Assembly (NCBI GenBank): GCA_016936595.1
Contig: JAFGXO010000042.1
Location: 1-41,323, forward strand
DNA: 41,323 nucleotides
Direction of reading: 5' to 3'
Source: Bacteroidales bacterium
Lineage (GTDB): Bacteria > Bacteroidota > Bacteroidia > Bacteroidales > JAFGUD01
A program made the translations under genes and the position numbers. The notes under the pieces were generated by a model. That model worked only from the letters and a program-made list of their open reading frames with translations. It was not told the DNA's origin and searched no databases. This document shows, piece after piece, positions 32,807 to 40,711 of this stretch (within the stretch, counting starts at the first letter, position 1; each line of letters starts with the position of its first letter).

Positions 32807-34115
32807 TTTAACTCCAATTAATATTGTGCAGTTTACCGCCGCATTTGGTGATTGGGTTAGAAACCAAAAATCAGAAAAAACAAAAATTGTTGTGGGTAGA
32901 GATGCTCGTATTTCAGGACCAATCTTAGATGGTTTAGTTTGTTCAACTTTAAATGCTCTTGGAATAGATGTGATAAATATAGGCTTAGCTACTACTCCTA
33001 CAACCGAAATTGCTGTTATTGAAGAAAAAGCTGATGGAGGTTTAATTCTTACAGCAAGCCATAATCCTAAAAATTGGAATGCTCTTAAATTATTAAACAA
33101 TAAAGGTGAATTTTTAGATAAAAAATCAGCCGAAAAAATATTTTTAAATGCTAAAAATATCAACAATATACAATTTGCCGAAGTTGATGATATTGGAGAA
33201 ATAATTTTTGATAACGAATACGTTTTTAAACATATCGATTTAATCAAAAATCTTGAACTTGTTGATGTTGAGGCAATTAAAGCTTCTAATTTTACAGTAG
33301 CTGTTGATTGTATAAACTCGGTTGGGGCTATTGCTGTCCCCGAATTATTAAAACAGCTTGGCGTAAAAAATATTGTTGGAATTAATTGTGTTCCCAACGG
33401 AAATTTTGCTCACAATCCGGAGCCTGTACCCGAAAATTTAGTTGATATTTCTAATGCGGTGCTTCAACACAAGGCTGACGTTGGTTTTGTTGTTGACCCT
33501 GACGTTGATAGGCTCGCTATTGTTCAGGAAGATGGTAAAATGTTTGGCGAAGAATATACTTTAGTATCTGTTGCTGATTATATTTTGTCTGACAAAAGAG
33601 GGAATACTGTTTCAAATTTATCATCATCAAGAGCATTGGCTGATATAACTCGATCTTATGGTGGCGAATATTTTACAGCTGCAGTTGGCGAACTGAATGT
33701 TGTTGAAAAAATGAAAGCTGTTGATGCAATTATTGGCGGCGAAGGTAACGGCGGTGTTATTTATCCCGAAATTCATTACGGAAGAGATGCCTTAGTTGGT
33801 ATTGCTCTTTTTTTAAGTTATCTTGCAAAACAAAAAATTAAAGTTTCTGACTTACGAAAACGTTATCCTGAATATGTTATTATTAAAAAGAAACAGAATA
33901 TTGAAGGGCTTGATGTTGATAAACTTTTAGAAAAAATTCAACATGAGTTTAAAAAATATAATTTAACTACTATTGATGGCGTTAAAATTGACTTTGACAA
34001 TGGTTGGGTGCATTTACGAAAATCAAACACCGAACCAATTATTAGAATTTACGCCGAAGCTAAAACTAATGCCGAGGCCGAAAATTTAGTTAAAATGATT
34101 ACAGATAAATTTTAA
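32745..34115 (+). CDS. glmM: Phosphoglucosamine mutase / phosphohexomutase (GlmM-like)
   Basis: A 456 aa alpha-D-phosphohexomutase that interconverts hexose 6-phosphate and 1-phosphate. For GlmM the substrate is glucosamine phosphate, feeding UDP-GlcNAc for cell wall synthesis. The active phosphoserine is in TASHNP (103-108), with Ser105. The metal loop is DPDVDRLAIV, the sugar loop is GEGNGGVIYP, and the phosphate loop is RKSNTEPIIRIYAEA. The N-terminal MPVITSISGIRGTIGG is the form common in Bacteroidetes. Phosphomannomutase activity is an alternative, so the symbol is provisional. The gene overlaps the PAP2 gene by 62 nt and is followed closely by a lipoprotein gene. Confidence 0.88.
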   Translation: MPVITSISGIRGTIGGTIENSLTPINIVQFTAAFGDWVRNQKSEKTKIVVGRDARISGPILDGLVCSTLNALGIDVINIGLATTPTTEIAVIEEKADGGLILTASHNPKNWNALKLLNNKGEFLDKKSAEKIFLNAKNINNIQFAEVDDIGEIIFDNEYVFKHIDLIKNLELVDVEAIKASNFTVAVDCINSVGAIAVPELLKQLGVKNIVGINCVPNGNFAHNPEPVPENLVDISNAVLQHKADVGFVVDPDVDRLAIVQEDGKMFGEEYTLVSVADYILSDKRGNTVSNLSSSRALADITRSYGGEYFTAAVGELNVVEKMKAVDAIIGGEGNGGVIYPEIHYGRDALVGIALFLSYLAKQKIKVSDLRKRYPEYVIIKKKQNIEGLDVDKLLEKIQHEFKKYNLTTIDGVKIDFDNGWVHLRKSNTEPIIRIYAEAKTNAEAENLVKMITDKF

Positions 34116-34124
34116 ATTTAAACC

Positions 34125-34661
34125 ATGAAAATAAAATATTTGTTATTTATATTTATAATTGTTGCTCTTTCAAGTTGCCTAACACAACAAAATTATCCAA
34201 TTACTCCTCAAATTGATTTTCGACAGGTTATTGTTACTGAAGTTACTGACATTTTGGGAAACAGACTTTTATATATGAATTTGTATTTTAAAATATTAGA
34301 TGGTGATGGTAATTTTGGATTTAAAGATGGCGATACTCTTTACGAAAATGGAGATACTATTTCTAATAATTTTTTAATAACTATGTTTTATATTTATAAT
34401 GGAAATATATATGAATTTCAGTCAGACACGTTGTTGTTAGATGGTAGAATCCCGTGGACTAATCCTGTTGGGCTAAATGAGTATTATAAGGCAACTGTTA
34501 TATACGATTTGCCACTCTCATTTAGTTTTACGGATTCTATAAAATTTTCGTTTTATGTGATTGATAATGACTTAAATAGAAGTAATACCCAATCAACAAT
34601 GTGGATACCTCCTAATTTTAGAGGAGTGTTAGTGGATTCTGTAAATATAATTGCAGATTAA
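34125..34661 (+). CDS. Lipoprotein of unknown function (178 aa)
   Basis: Lipoprotein signal with lipobox LSSC, Cys18. The mature part is beta-rich and contains LYFKILDGDGNFGFKDGD, the pattern D-x-D-G-N-x-G of a calcium-type or beta-turn loop seen in small Bacteroidetes lipoproteins. The C-terminal half (KATVIYDLPLSFSFTDSIKF, SFYVIDNDLNRSN) suggests a beta sandwich. The gene begins 9 nt after glmM and is probably cotranscribed with it. I do not recognise its function. Confidence 0.7.
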   Translation: MKIKYLLFIFIIVALSSCLTQQNYPITPQIDFRQVIVTEVTDILGNRLLYMNLYFKILDGDGNFGFKDGDTLYENGDTISNNFLITMFYIYNGNIYEFQSDTLLLDGRIPWTNPVGLNEYYKATVIYDLPLSFSFTDSIKFSFYVIDNDLNRSNTQSTMWIPPNFRGVLVDSVNIIAD

Positions 34662-34714
34662 CATTTTTTCACAAAATAAGATAAATAAGTCTTTTTTTGT
34701 TTTGAAAAATCTTT

Positions 34715-34722
34715 TATCTTTG
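34715..34722 (+). promoter_or_regulatory. -7 box of the tpx promoter
   Basis: TATCTTTG followed by C matches TAnnTTTG. TTTG words lie just upstream, but at 10 and 15 nt spacing, shorter than usual. The ATG follows 48 nt later, after a leader with a short inverted repeat (34725-34746). Confidence 0.45.
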
Positions 34723-34770
34723 CATAGATTTTAGAATCAATCTAAATAAATATCTTAAAAATTAAAAATC

Positions 34771-35286
34771 ATGAATAAAAATAATGTAAAAGTAACTTTT
34801 AAATCAAATTCTGTTAACTTATTAGGTGCCGAAATTAAAGTTGGAGATACTGCTCCTGATTTTACAGTTGTTGGTAATGGATTAAATCCAATAAAACTTT
34901 CAGATTACAAAGGAAAAGTTGTTGTTTTATCTATTTTCCCATCTTTAGATACTCCAGTTTGTGCAACTCAAAACAGAAAATTTAACGAAGCAGCTGCAAG
35001 CTTATCAGATGATATAGTAATTCTTGGTATTTCGGTTGATCTACCGTTTGCACAAGCTCGTTTTTGTGGAGCCGAAGGAATTGACAAAGTTGTAACAGCA
35101 TCTGATTATCAGCAACATGACTTTGCAGCAAAATACGGTTTTTTAATTGAAGGTTTAATGCTTTTAGCTCGTGGAACTGTTGTGGTTGACAAAAACGGAA
35201 AAGTAGTTTTTGTTGAATATTGTAGCGAAGTTACCGATGAGCCTAATTATGAATTAGCTCTTGATGCAGCAAAAAAATTAGTGTAA
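34771..35286 (+). CDS. tpx: Thiol peroxidase Tpx
   Basis: A 171 aa atypical 2-Cys peroxiredoxin that reduces hydrogen peroxide and alkyl hydroperoxides using thioredoxin. The peroxidatic Cys64 is in SLDTPVCATQ and the resolving Cys99 is in FAQARFCGAEG, both intact. The thioredoxin-fold context (GDTAPDFTVVGNGLNPIKLS, then KVVVLSIFPSLDTPVC) is canonical. The gene is single, with its own promoter and a terminator, and is cytoplasmic because there is no signal peptide. It is probably induced under oxidative stress, but no operator such as an OxyR site can be assigned. Confidence 0.97.
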   Translation: MNKNNVKVTFKSNSVNLLGAEIKVGDTAPDFTVVGNGLNPIKLSDYKGKVVVLSIFPSLDTPVCATQNRKFNEAAASLSDDIVILGISVDLPFAQARFCGAEGIDKVVTASDYQQHDFAAKYGFLIEGLMLLARGTVVVDKNGKVVFVEYCSEVTDEPNYELALDAAKKLV

Positions 35287-35311
35287 TACAAAATATTTAT
35301 TGATTATATAA

Positions 35312-35342
35312 AAAAAACAGGTACCTTTGGTTCCTGTTTTTT
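35312..35342 (+). terminator. Rho-independent terminator after tpx
   Basis: Stem AAAAAACAGGTACC/GGTTCCTGTTTTTT (35312-35325 and 35329-35342, one mismatch) with a 3 nt loop. It ends the tpx transcript 25 nt after the stop codon. Confidence 0.8.
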
Positions 35343-35354
35343 ATTTTTAAAATT

Positions 35355-35663
35355 ATGACAACAAAACGAAAAAAATCATTCAACACAATAGTAACCGGAC
35401 TAATACCCGGGTTTATTTTACCTATTGTATCAATTTACATTTTTTATTTGTTTCAAAACTCTTTTTCGGGCTCTTTTGAAACGTATATTAATCAGGTTAT
35501 CGAATATCGAGCGATAACTAAAGTGCTGAGTGTTTGTATGTTAGCTAATTTAGGCTTGTTTTTCTTATTTATTCAAACATTAAGATATAAATCAGCTCGA
35601 GGTGTTTTATTTGCAACAATTTTATATGCTATTGCAATGGTTTTATACATGTTTATTTTTTAG
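35355..35663 (+). CDS. Small inner membrane protein of unknown function (102 aa)
   Basis: The protein has about three membrane segments: about 13-33 (VTGLIPGFILPIVSIYIFYLF), about 55-73 (VLSVCMLANLGLFFLFIQ) and about 82-102. A basic N terminus (TTKRKKS) suggests an inside-in start. The TGLIPGFILP segment and the length fit a small conserved Bacteroidetes membrane family I cannot name further. It starts 12 nt after the tpx terminator and ends before a terminator shared with the convergent peptidase gene. Confidence 0.7.
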   Translation: MTTKRKKSFNTIVTGLIPGFILPIVSIYIFYLFQNSFSGSFETYINQVIEYRAITKVLSVCMLANLGLFFLFIQTLRYKSARGVLFATILYAIAMVLYMFIF

Positions 35664-35688
35664 AAAAAACTATTTTTTTTATATAAAT

Positions 35689-35726
35689 AAAATGCACTAA
35701 TCATTATTATATGATTAGCGCATTTT
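35689..35726. terminator. Bidirectional Rho-independent terminator
   Basis: Stem 35689-35704 pairs with 35711-35726 (one mismatch; TAATCAT/ATGATTA core) around a 6 nt loop. It lies between a plus-strand membrane gene and the minus-strand peptidase gene. Confidence 0.85.
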
Positions 35727-35736
35727 GTTAGTTTGA

Positions 35737-37110
35737 TTATTTGTTAAATTCTTCTACATAATATTTGTAAAACAATGGAACAGTTTCAATTCCCTTCATT
35801 ATTATATCAACGCTCATGCTTTCGTTTGGTGAATGAATAGCGTTTTCTTCTAAACCAAATCCCATAAGAACAGTTTTGATTCCTAATTTTTCTTCAAAAG
35901 TTGAAATAATTGGAATACTTCCTCCACTGCGAACAGGAACGGGCTTTTTGCCAAAAATTTCTGAATACGCTTTGTCGGCAGCTCTGTATGCAGGCAAGTC
36001 AACCGGACAAACATATCCTTGACCTCCGTGTAAAAATTCTGATTTAACTTTTACCGATTTTGGTGCAATATTTTCAAAATGTTTGTTGAAAAGTTCTGCT
36101 ATTTTAACATTATCTTGGTTTGGTACTAATCTCATCGAAATTTTAGCGAATGCTTTAGAAGGAATAACGGTTTTGGCTCCTTCGCCAATGTAACCGCCCC
36201 AAATACCGTTTACATCAAGAGTAGGGCGAATTCCGGTGCGTTCCATTGTTGAATAGCCTTTTTCTCCATGAGTTTCTTCAATATCAAGTGCTTTTTTGTA
36301 TTCATCAATGCTAAAAGGAGCTTTTGCCATCTCAGCTCTTTCTTCTGCCGACACTTCAATAACATCATCATAAAATCCGGGTATTGTAATATGGTTATTT
36401 TCGTCGGTTAAAGGGGCAATCATTTTTGTGAGTATATTTATTGGATTTGCAACTGCTCCGCCAAAAAGACCACTATGTAAATCTTTATTTGGTCCGGTAA
36501 CTTCAACTTGCATATAGGATAATCCTCGTAAACCGGTTGTAATAGACGGAATATCTTTTGCCAACATGCCAGTATCAGAAACAAGAATAATATCAGCCGC
36601 AAGCATGTCTTTATGTTTATCCATAAATTTGCCCAAGTTTGGTGAGCCAATTTCCTCTTCTCCTTCAATAATAAATTTTACATTACAAGGCAAAGTATTT
36701 GTTTTAATCATGTATTCAAATGCTTTTGCATGAATAAAACTTTGTCCTTTGTCGTCGTCGGCTCCTCGTGCGTAAATTTTATCGTCTCTAATTTCGGGTT
36801 CAAAAGGTGGCGATTTCCATAAATTAATAGGGTCAACAGGCATAACGTCCATGTGAGCGTAAACAAGTACTGTTGGTAAATCGGGATTTATTATTTTTTG
36901 CCCAAAAGTTACAGGATTCCCATCAGATTCCATAACCTCAGCTTTGTCGGCTCCGGCATCTAAAAGTATTTTTTTCCACATTTCTGCAGCTCTATACATC
37001 TCATTTTTGTGATCTTTTAATGAACTGATTGATGGAATGCGTATTAGCTCAAATAATTCATTTAAAAAACGTTCTTTGTTTTGTTCAATGTAAGTTTTAA
37101 TGTTGCTCAT
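35737..37110 (-). CDS. M20-family dipeptidase/metallopeptidase
   Basis: A 457 aa zinc metallopeptidase of the M20 family, which cleaves dipeptides or C-terminal residues. Zinc-site motifs are YAHMDVMPV (His86, Asp88), ARGADDDKGQ (about 115-123) and EGEEEIGS (with the catalytic Glu pair, about 149-156). The dimerisation 'lid' domain (about 200-330) has GLRGLSYMQVEVTG and DLHSGLFGG. The final zinc ligand region is near GLEENAIHSPNESM. There is no signal peptide, so it is probably cytoplasmic. It stands alone. The exact substrate (carnosinase-like or acetylated dipeptidase) is open. Confidence 0.93.
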   Translation of the reverse strand: MSNIKTYIEQNKERFLNELFELIRIPSISSLKDHKNEMYRAAEMWKKILLDAGADKAEVMESDGNPVTFGQKIINPDLPTVLVYAHMDVMPVDPINLWKSPPFEPEIRDDKIYARGADDDKGQSFIHAKAFEYMIKTNTLPCNVKFIIEGEEEIGSPNLGKFMDKHKDMLAADIILVSDTGMLAKDIPSITTGLRGLSYMQVEVTGPNKDLHSGLFGGAVANPINILTKMIAPLTDENNHITIPGFYDDVIEVSAEERAEMAKAPFSIDEYKKALDIEETHGEKGYSTMERTGIRPTLDVNGIWGGYIGEGAKTVIPSKAFAKISMRLVPNQDNVKIAELFNKHFENIAPKSVKVKSEFLHGGQGYVCPVDLPAYRAADKAYSEIFGKKPVPVRSGGSIPIISTFEEKLGIKTVLMGFGLEENAIHSPNESMSVDIIMKGIETVPLFYKYYVEEFNK

Positions 37111-37322
37111 TTTATAATTATTTTAAAGTTTTAATGTTCAAAAGTGGCTTTTATTTTAAACTTTATGGATTTTGAGAGAGTTTAAAAAATTAGATTATTT
37201 GCTTTTTGAACATTTTAAAGATTTTGAGTGCTAAATTAAAAAAAAAATACAAAATTGGGTGCTTTTAAAAATTTTTTTTTACGCCTTTGTGTATTTTATT
37301 AGAGCAATTATCAAAAATTGTA

Positions 37323-37330
37323 TAAATTTG
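37323..37330 (+). promoter_or_regulatory. -7 box of the terC-like promoter
   Basis: TAAATTTG followed by C matches TAnnTTTG, 31 nt before the ATG at 37362. A -33 TTTG at 37286-37289 is too far away. Confidence 0.35.
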
Positions 37331-37361
37331 CAAAGTGTTTAAAAAAAAATAAATTTTTATT

Positions 37362-38144
37362 ATGATAGCTGATATTTTTACTCTATTTATGGCAATTGTT
37401 TTGCAAGCTGTTCTTAGCATCGATAATATGTTGTATATTTCATTTTCATCAAAAAATGCACCTGCCGGTAAATCTAACTATGTTAGAAGTATGGGGATAA
37501 TTATAGCTATTGTTTTAAGAGTAGTTTTGTTGTTTGTATTTGTATTTGTGTTGAGCAAATTTACAAATCCTTTATTTGAAATAAGTGGAAATAAAATTTT
37601 TACCGGTAATTTTACTTTACATGGATTAATTGAACTTGTTGGAGGTGCTTTTATTATTTACACTGCTATTAAGGAAATTTGGCACATGTTAACAATCGAA
37701 GATTTTGATTCTGAAAATACTAAAAATGGAACTTCTTTAGTTAAACTGTTTGTAATGATTACTTTTATGAACCTTATTTTTTCTTTTGACTCTGTTTTAA
37801 GTGTTGTTGCAATTACCGAAAAATTTTGGATAATGCTTTTGGCGGTTTTAATTGGTGGCGTATTAATGATTTGGTTGTCTAACAGGATTACAGCTTTCCT
37901 TCAAAAAAATAAAAAATTTGAGATACTTGGTTTGTTCATTTTGTTGTTGGTTGGTTTTATGTTAATGACAGAGGCAGCTCATTTATCTGATATTCATGTT
38001 TTTGGTGCAGAAATTCATGCTTTGCATAGTTCTACTTTTTATATGATTTTGGTTATTTTAGTTGTTGTTGATGTTTTGCAATCACGATATCAAAAAAGAA
38101 TCACAAAAATAGAAAAAGAACGAAAATCAAAATTTAAAGAATAG
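37362..38144 (+). CDS. TerC-family integral membrane protein
   Basis: A 260 aa inner membrane protein with about seven membrane segments. The two signature acidic motifs are SIDN (19-22, in VLQAVLSIDNMLYISF) and FSFDSVL (in MNLIFSFDSVLSVVAI), characteristic of TerC/Alx proteins. Family members include manganese exporters and tellurite-resistance proteins, so a role in metal (Mn) export is likely, but the substrate is not shown here. The C-terminal QSRYQKRITKIEKERKSK is basic and cytoplasmic. The gene lies 41 nt before the next one. Confidence 0.9.
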   Translation: MIADIFTLFMAIVLQAVLSIDNMLYISFSSKNAPAGKSNYVRSMGIIIAIVLRVVLLFVFVFVLSKFTNPLFEISGNKIFTGNFTLHGLIELVGGAFIIYTAIKEIWHMLTIEDFDSENTKNGTSLVKLFVMITFMNLIFSFDSVLSVVAITEKFWIMLLAVLIGGVLMIWLSNRITAFLQKNKKFEILGLFILLLVGFMLMTEAAHLSDIHVFGAEIHALHSSTFYMILVILVVVDVLQSRYQKRITKIEKERKSKFKE

Positions 38145-38185
38145 TTTTTTTACAGGAGTTTTTTTAAATTTACCGAAAAAGAGAA

Positions 38186-39820
38186 ATGAATATATTTTAT
38201 ATAATTTTATCAGTTTTTATTACATTGTTTGTTTCTTGTAATTTGTCGAAAGAAAATTATCAAAAGGAATTGCACGATAAAACCAATAAATTTGCCGATT
38301 TTGATTTTCCGGTTAAAATTGATAAATCAAACATTGATAATTTTTATTTTTACAAGATTGATGATGTTGATTTTATTGAGAAATTTATTGATACAGCTTA
38401 TTTGGCAGAAACTGTTTATTCATCGGTGTTTAAGCACGCTTTTAATGATGAAATTGATGTTCTGGTGTGGCTTAAAAATAATGTTGATGAAAAAATAATG
38501 CAGCTTGCAACTTATAAAAATGGGATTTTAAAAAGTGTGATTAATATTGCCGGATATTCTTTGGGAGCTAATTATTCATGCGAAATAACTGTAAATTTTG
38601 ATATCTCGGTTGTGGTTGAAGATGTTAACGCTAAAAATATGTTTTTTTATAATATAAGACAAGATGGTGAAGTTGTAATTTCCGAAACTATTTTTGAAGA
38701 TAAAGTTGTAGATATTAGTTCCTTTTTTAAAACAGAGCAACTTCCGTATTATTCTAATGATGAGATATTGGATTATAATTTTCAAGAATTGAATGTTGAT
38801 GAAATTGAATATTTTTTCGGTAATAGTATTGTCTTATCTTCTTTAAATACAACTAATTATAATTATCACCCATTTTCTTATTTAGAATTTAATAACGGTT
38901 TACGAGCTTATACTTTTTTTGTTGATGGAACAAATCCTCATAGTAATGAAACAAAGGAGCTGATTTTTATAAGTAAAGATAACGTTATGCTCTCTTATTT
39001 TGATTTGTTTTTGAGCGATGTAGATAAAGAGGTTTCGGCAAAAGTGTTTGAAAATAATAATAAAATTTTCTTTCAGTACGAAAAACAAGATTATGAAGTG
39101 TTTAATTATTTAACCCGAGCTGCAAGTTTTTCGGTAGAGATTTATGAACTTTCCGCTTCGTCCTCTCAACTAATAAGTGCCAAAATGTATGATGCTTACA
39201 GTGTTTCATCGTTTGATTATTTATATAATATTTCAAAAATTAAAGGAGATGTACCTACAAATTCTTTTTTACAGTTTTGCAAAGTTTTTGATGAGCCAAA
39301 TGTATGGGGACAAAAATTTGTTGAAAATGAAGTTTCTATTAATTCTGTTGCTTATTTTCCCTTAAATGATACTACTTCCGGGTTTATTTATTATATTACT
39401 GATAGTATGCAAAATACAATTGTATTTAATAAATTAACTGCTAATCGAAAAGTGCTTGATTATCAAATTATAGAAGATTGTGTGTATGGTGTTTGCGAAA
39501 ATTTTAATTTTAATGATATCTATTTTGGCAACAAAAAATATTGTTATATAAATTCTACTCATTCTGCCGGTAAGTTTCCGATAAATGTTTATTGTTCTTT
39601 ACAAAATAATGAACTTGTTTATTTTAGAGCTTCTGCTGAAGATTATCTTGATTATAAAACTTCTAATTTTTACAAATATCTTTTTACTTTAATAAGCGAC
39701 GATGAGCATGAACAAATGAAAATAACTAAAGATATTGATGCTATTCTGACCGATTTAAAGTCTGTTACCCCTACAAATGATATATTAGAAATGAATATTA
39801 GTAGGTTGGAGAACTATTAA
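38186..39820 (+). CDS. Large lipoprotein of unknown function (544 aa)
   Basis: Lipoprotein signal with lipobox LFVSC, Cys18. The mature part is beta-rich with very frequent Phe, Tyr and Asn: FFYNIRQDGEVVISETIFED, SYLEFNNGLRAYTFFVDGTN and DTTSGFIYYITDSMQNTIVF. No domain is recognised. The repeated strand-turn-strand units suggest a propeller or repeated beta-sandwich protein on the outer membrane, but that is inference. The gene lies 41 nt after terC-like and may share its transcript. Base composition is like that of its neighbours. Confidence 0.7.
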   Translation: MNIFYIILSVFITLFVSCNLSKENYQKELHDKTNKFADFDFPVKIDKSNIDNFYFYKIDDVDFIEKFIDTAYLAETVYSSVFKHAFNDEIDVLVWLKNNVDEKIMQLATYKNGILKSVINIAGYSLGANYSCEITVNFDISVVVEDVNAKNMFFYNIRQDGEVVISETIFEDKVVDISSFFKTEQLPYYSNDEILDYNFQELNVDEIEYFFGNSIVLSSLNTTNYNYHPFSYLEFNNGLRAYTFFVDGTNPHSNETKELIFISKDNVMLSYFDLFLSDVDKEVSAKVFENNNKIFFQYEKQDYEVFNYLTRAASFSVEIYELSASSSQLISAKMYDAYSVSSFDYLYNISKIKGDVPTNSFLQFCKVFDEPNVWGQKFVENEVSINSVAYFPLNDTTSGFIYYITDSMQNTIVFNKLTANRKVLDYQIIEDCVYGVCENFNFNDIYFGNKKYCYINSTHSAGKFPINVYCSLQNNELVYFRASAEDYLDYKTSNFYKYLFTLISDDEHEQMKITKDIDAILTDLKSVTPTNDILEMNISRLENY

Positions 39821-40035
39821 AATTAGAATTTTTTGTTTACTCTTAAAATTTTAAAACATGTATAACTTTTGATACATTAATAGTGTAAAATTTAACCTGA
39901 AAAACGGTTAGAGAACAAAAATTAATAACAATAATGGTTTTAAATTTAATTTTTAATTATATAAAAGCAAACAATAATAAGAAAAAAAAAATAATTTTTT
40001 AAAGGGTAATTTTTTAAAAAACAGATATTAACATT

Positions 40036-40601
40036 TTGTCAGATAAAGTATTGTATAAATCAGATTTTCTTCTTTTTAGTATTTTTACAATAATAGTTTT
40101 TCTGCTTCAGGGACTTATAGGTTTTGTAAATGATTACTTATTATTTTTTGTATTTTACACTTCAATATGGTACTTTATTTCTTCAATTATATTAAAAAAA
40201 CTTGATTTATTAACCAATAATATCATGATTAAATATCCATTAAGTTTTTTGGAAAAAGAATAAAAAAATAAATTATTCTAATGTTATTGAATTTGATCAT
40301 CATATTATGTACAGAGGTCAAGATGAGTTAAGAGTAAAATGTAAAGATATTAATAATTCGATTATTACAAATAGTTTTCTATGCAAAAGACCCCGGCAAA
40401 TATTTTGATTAAAGAGATAAAAAAACGTTTGATTGTATTAATTATTCAGTCCATGAAAGTAGTCTTCATAACTTAGACTAAAATTATTATTAAACATGCA
40501 AATATCGACTTTTACAAAATAAAATTATCAAAAAAATAGAACAAAAAATTTGTAAACAATTAACATCTTCTAAAATTTTCAACTCTTTTCGCTCTTATTG
40601 A
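40036..40601 (+). pseudogene. Decayed membrane-protein gene (multiple frameshifts)
   Basis: Piecewise translation gives one plausible protein. Its first 75 codons (TTG start at 40036) include about two membrane segments (LFSIFTIIVFLLQGLIGFV, LLFFVFYTSIWYFISSII) and end in SFLEKE at a stop. One base later in an A7 run (40262-40268) the next frame continues smoothly as KINYSNVIEFDHHIMYRGQD and on to CKRP. After a C4 run another frame reads GKYFD, an in-frame TAA (40410-40412), then RDKKTFDCINYSVHESSLHN. After another frame change IIIKHANIDFYKIKLSKK follows, then after an A7 run (40530-40536) IEQKICKQLTSSKIFNSFRS ending at TGA 40599. A membrane anchor plus a small soluble domain is inferred. Sequencing error in the homopolymers is the alternative. 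Confidence 0.6.
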
Positions 40602-40711
40602 CCATTAAGAAAATGTTTTATACTGATATTGAAGCTTGTGATGAATTTTGGAACAAGGAAAATAGCACTGCAATTTAACGTGATAAACGGTTTCTAATCA
40701 GTAATATAAAT

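Noticed and set aside
40602-40678. Short frame MFYTDIEACDEFWNKENSTAI after the decayed gene
   Set aside because: At 21 codons, with no link in frame to the decayed gene, it could be its continuation but cannot be shown. It is not listed as a gene.
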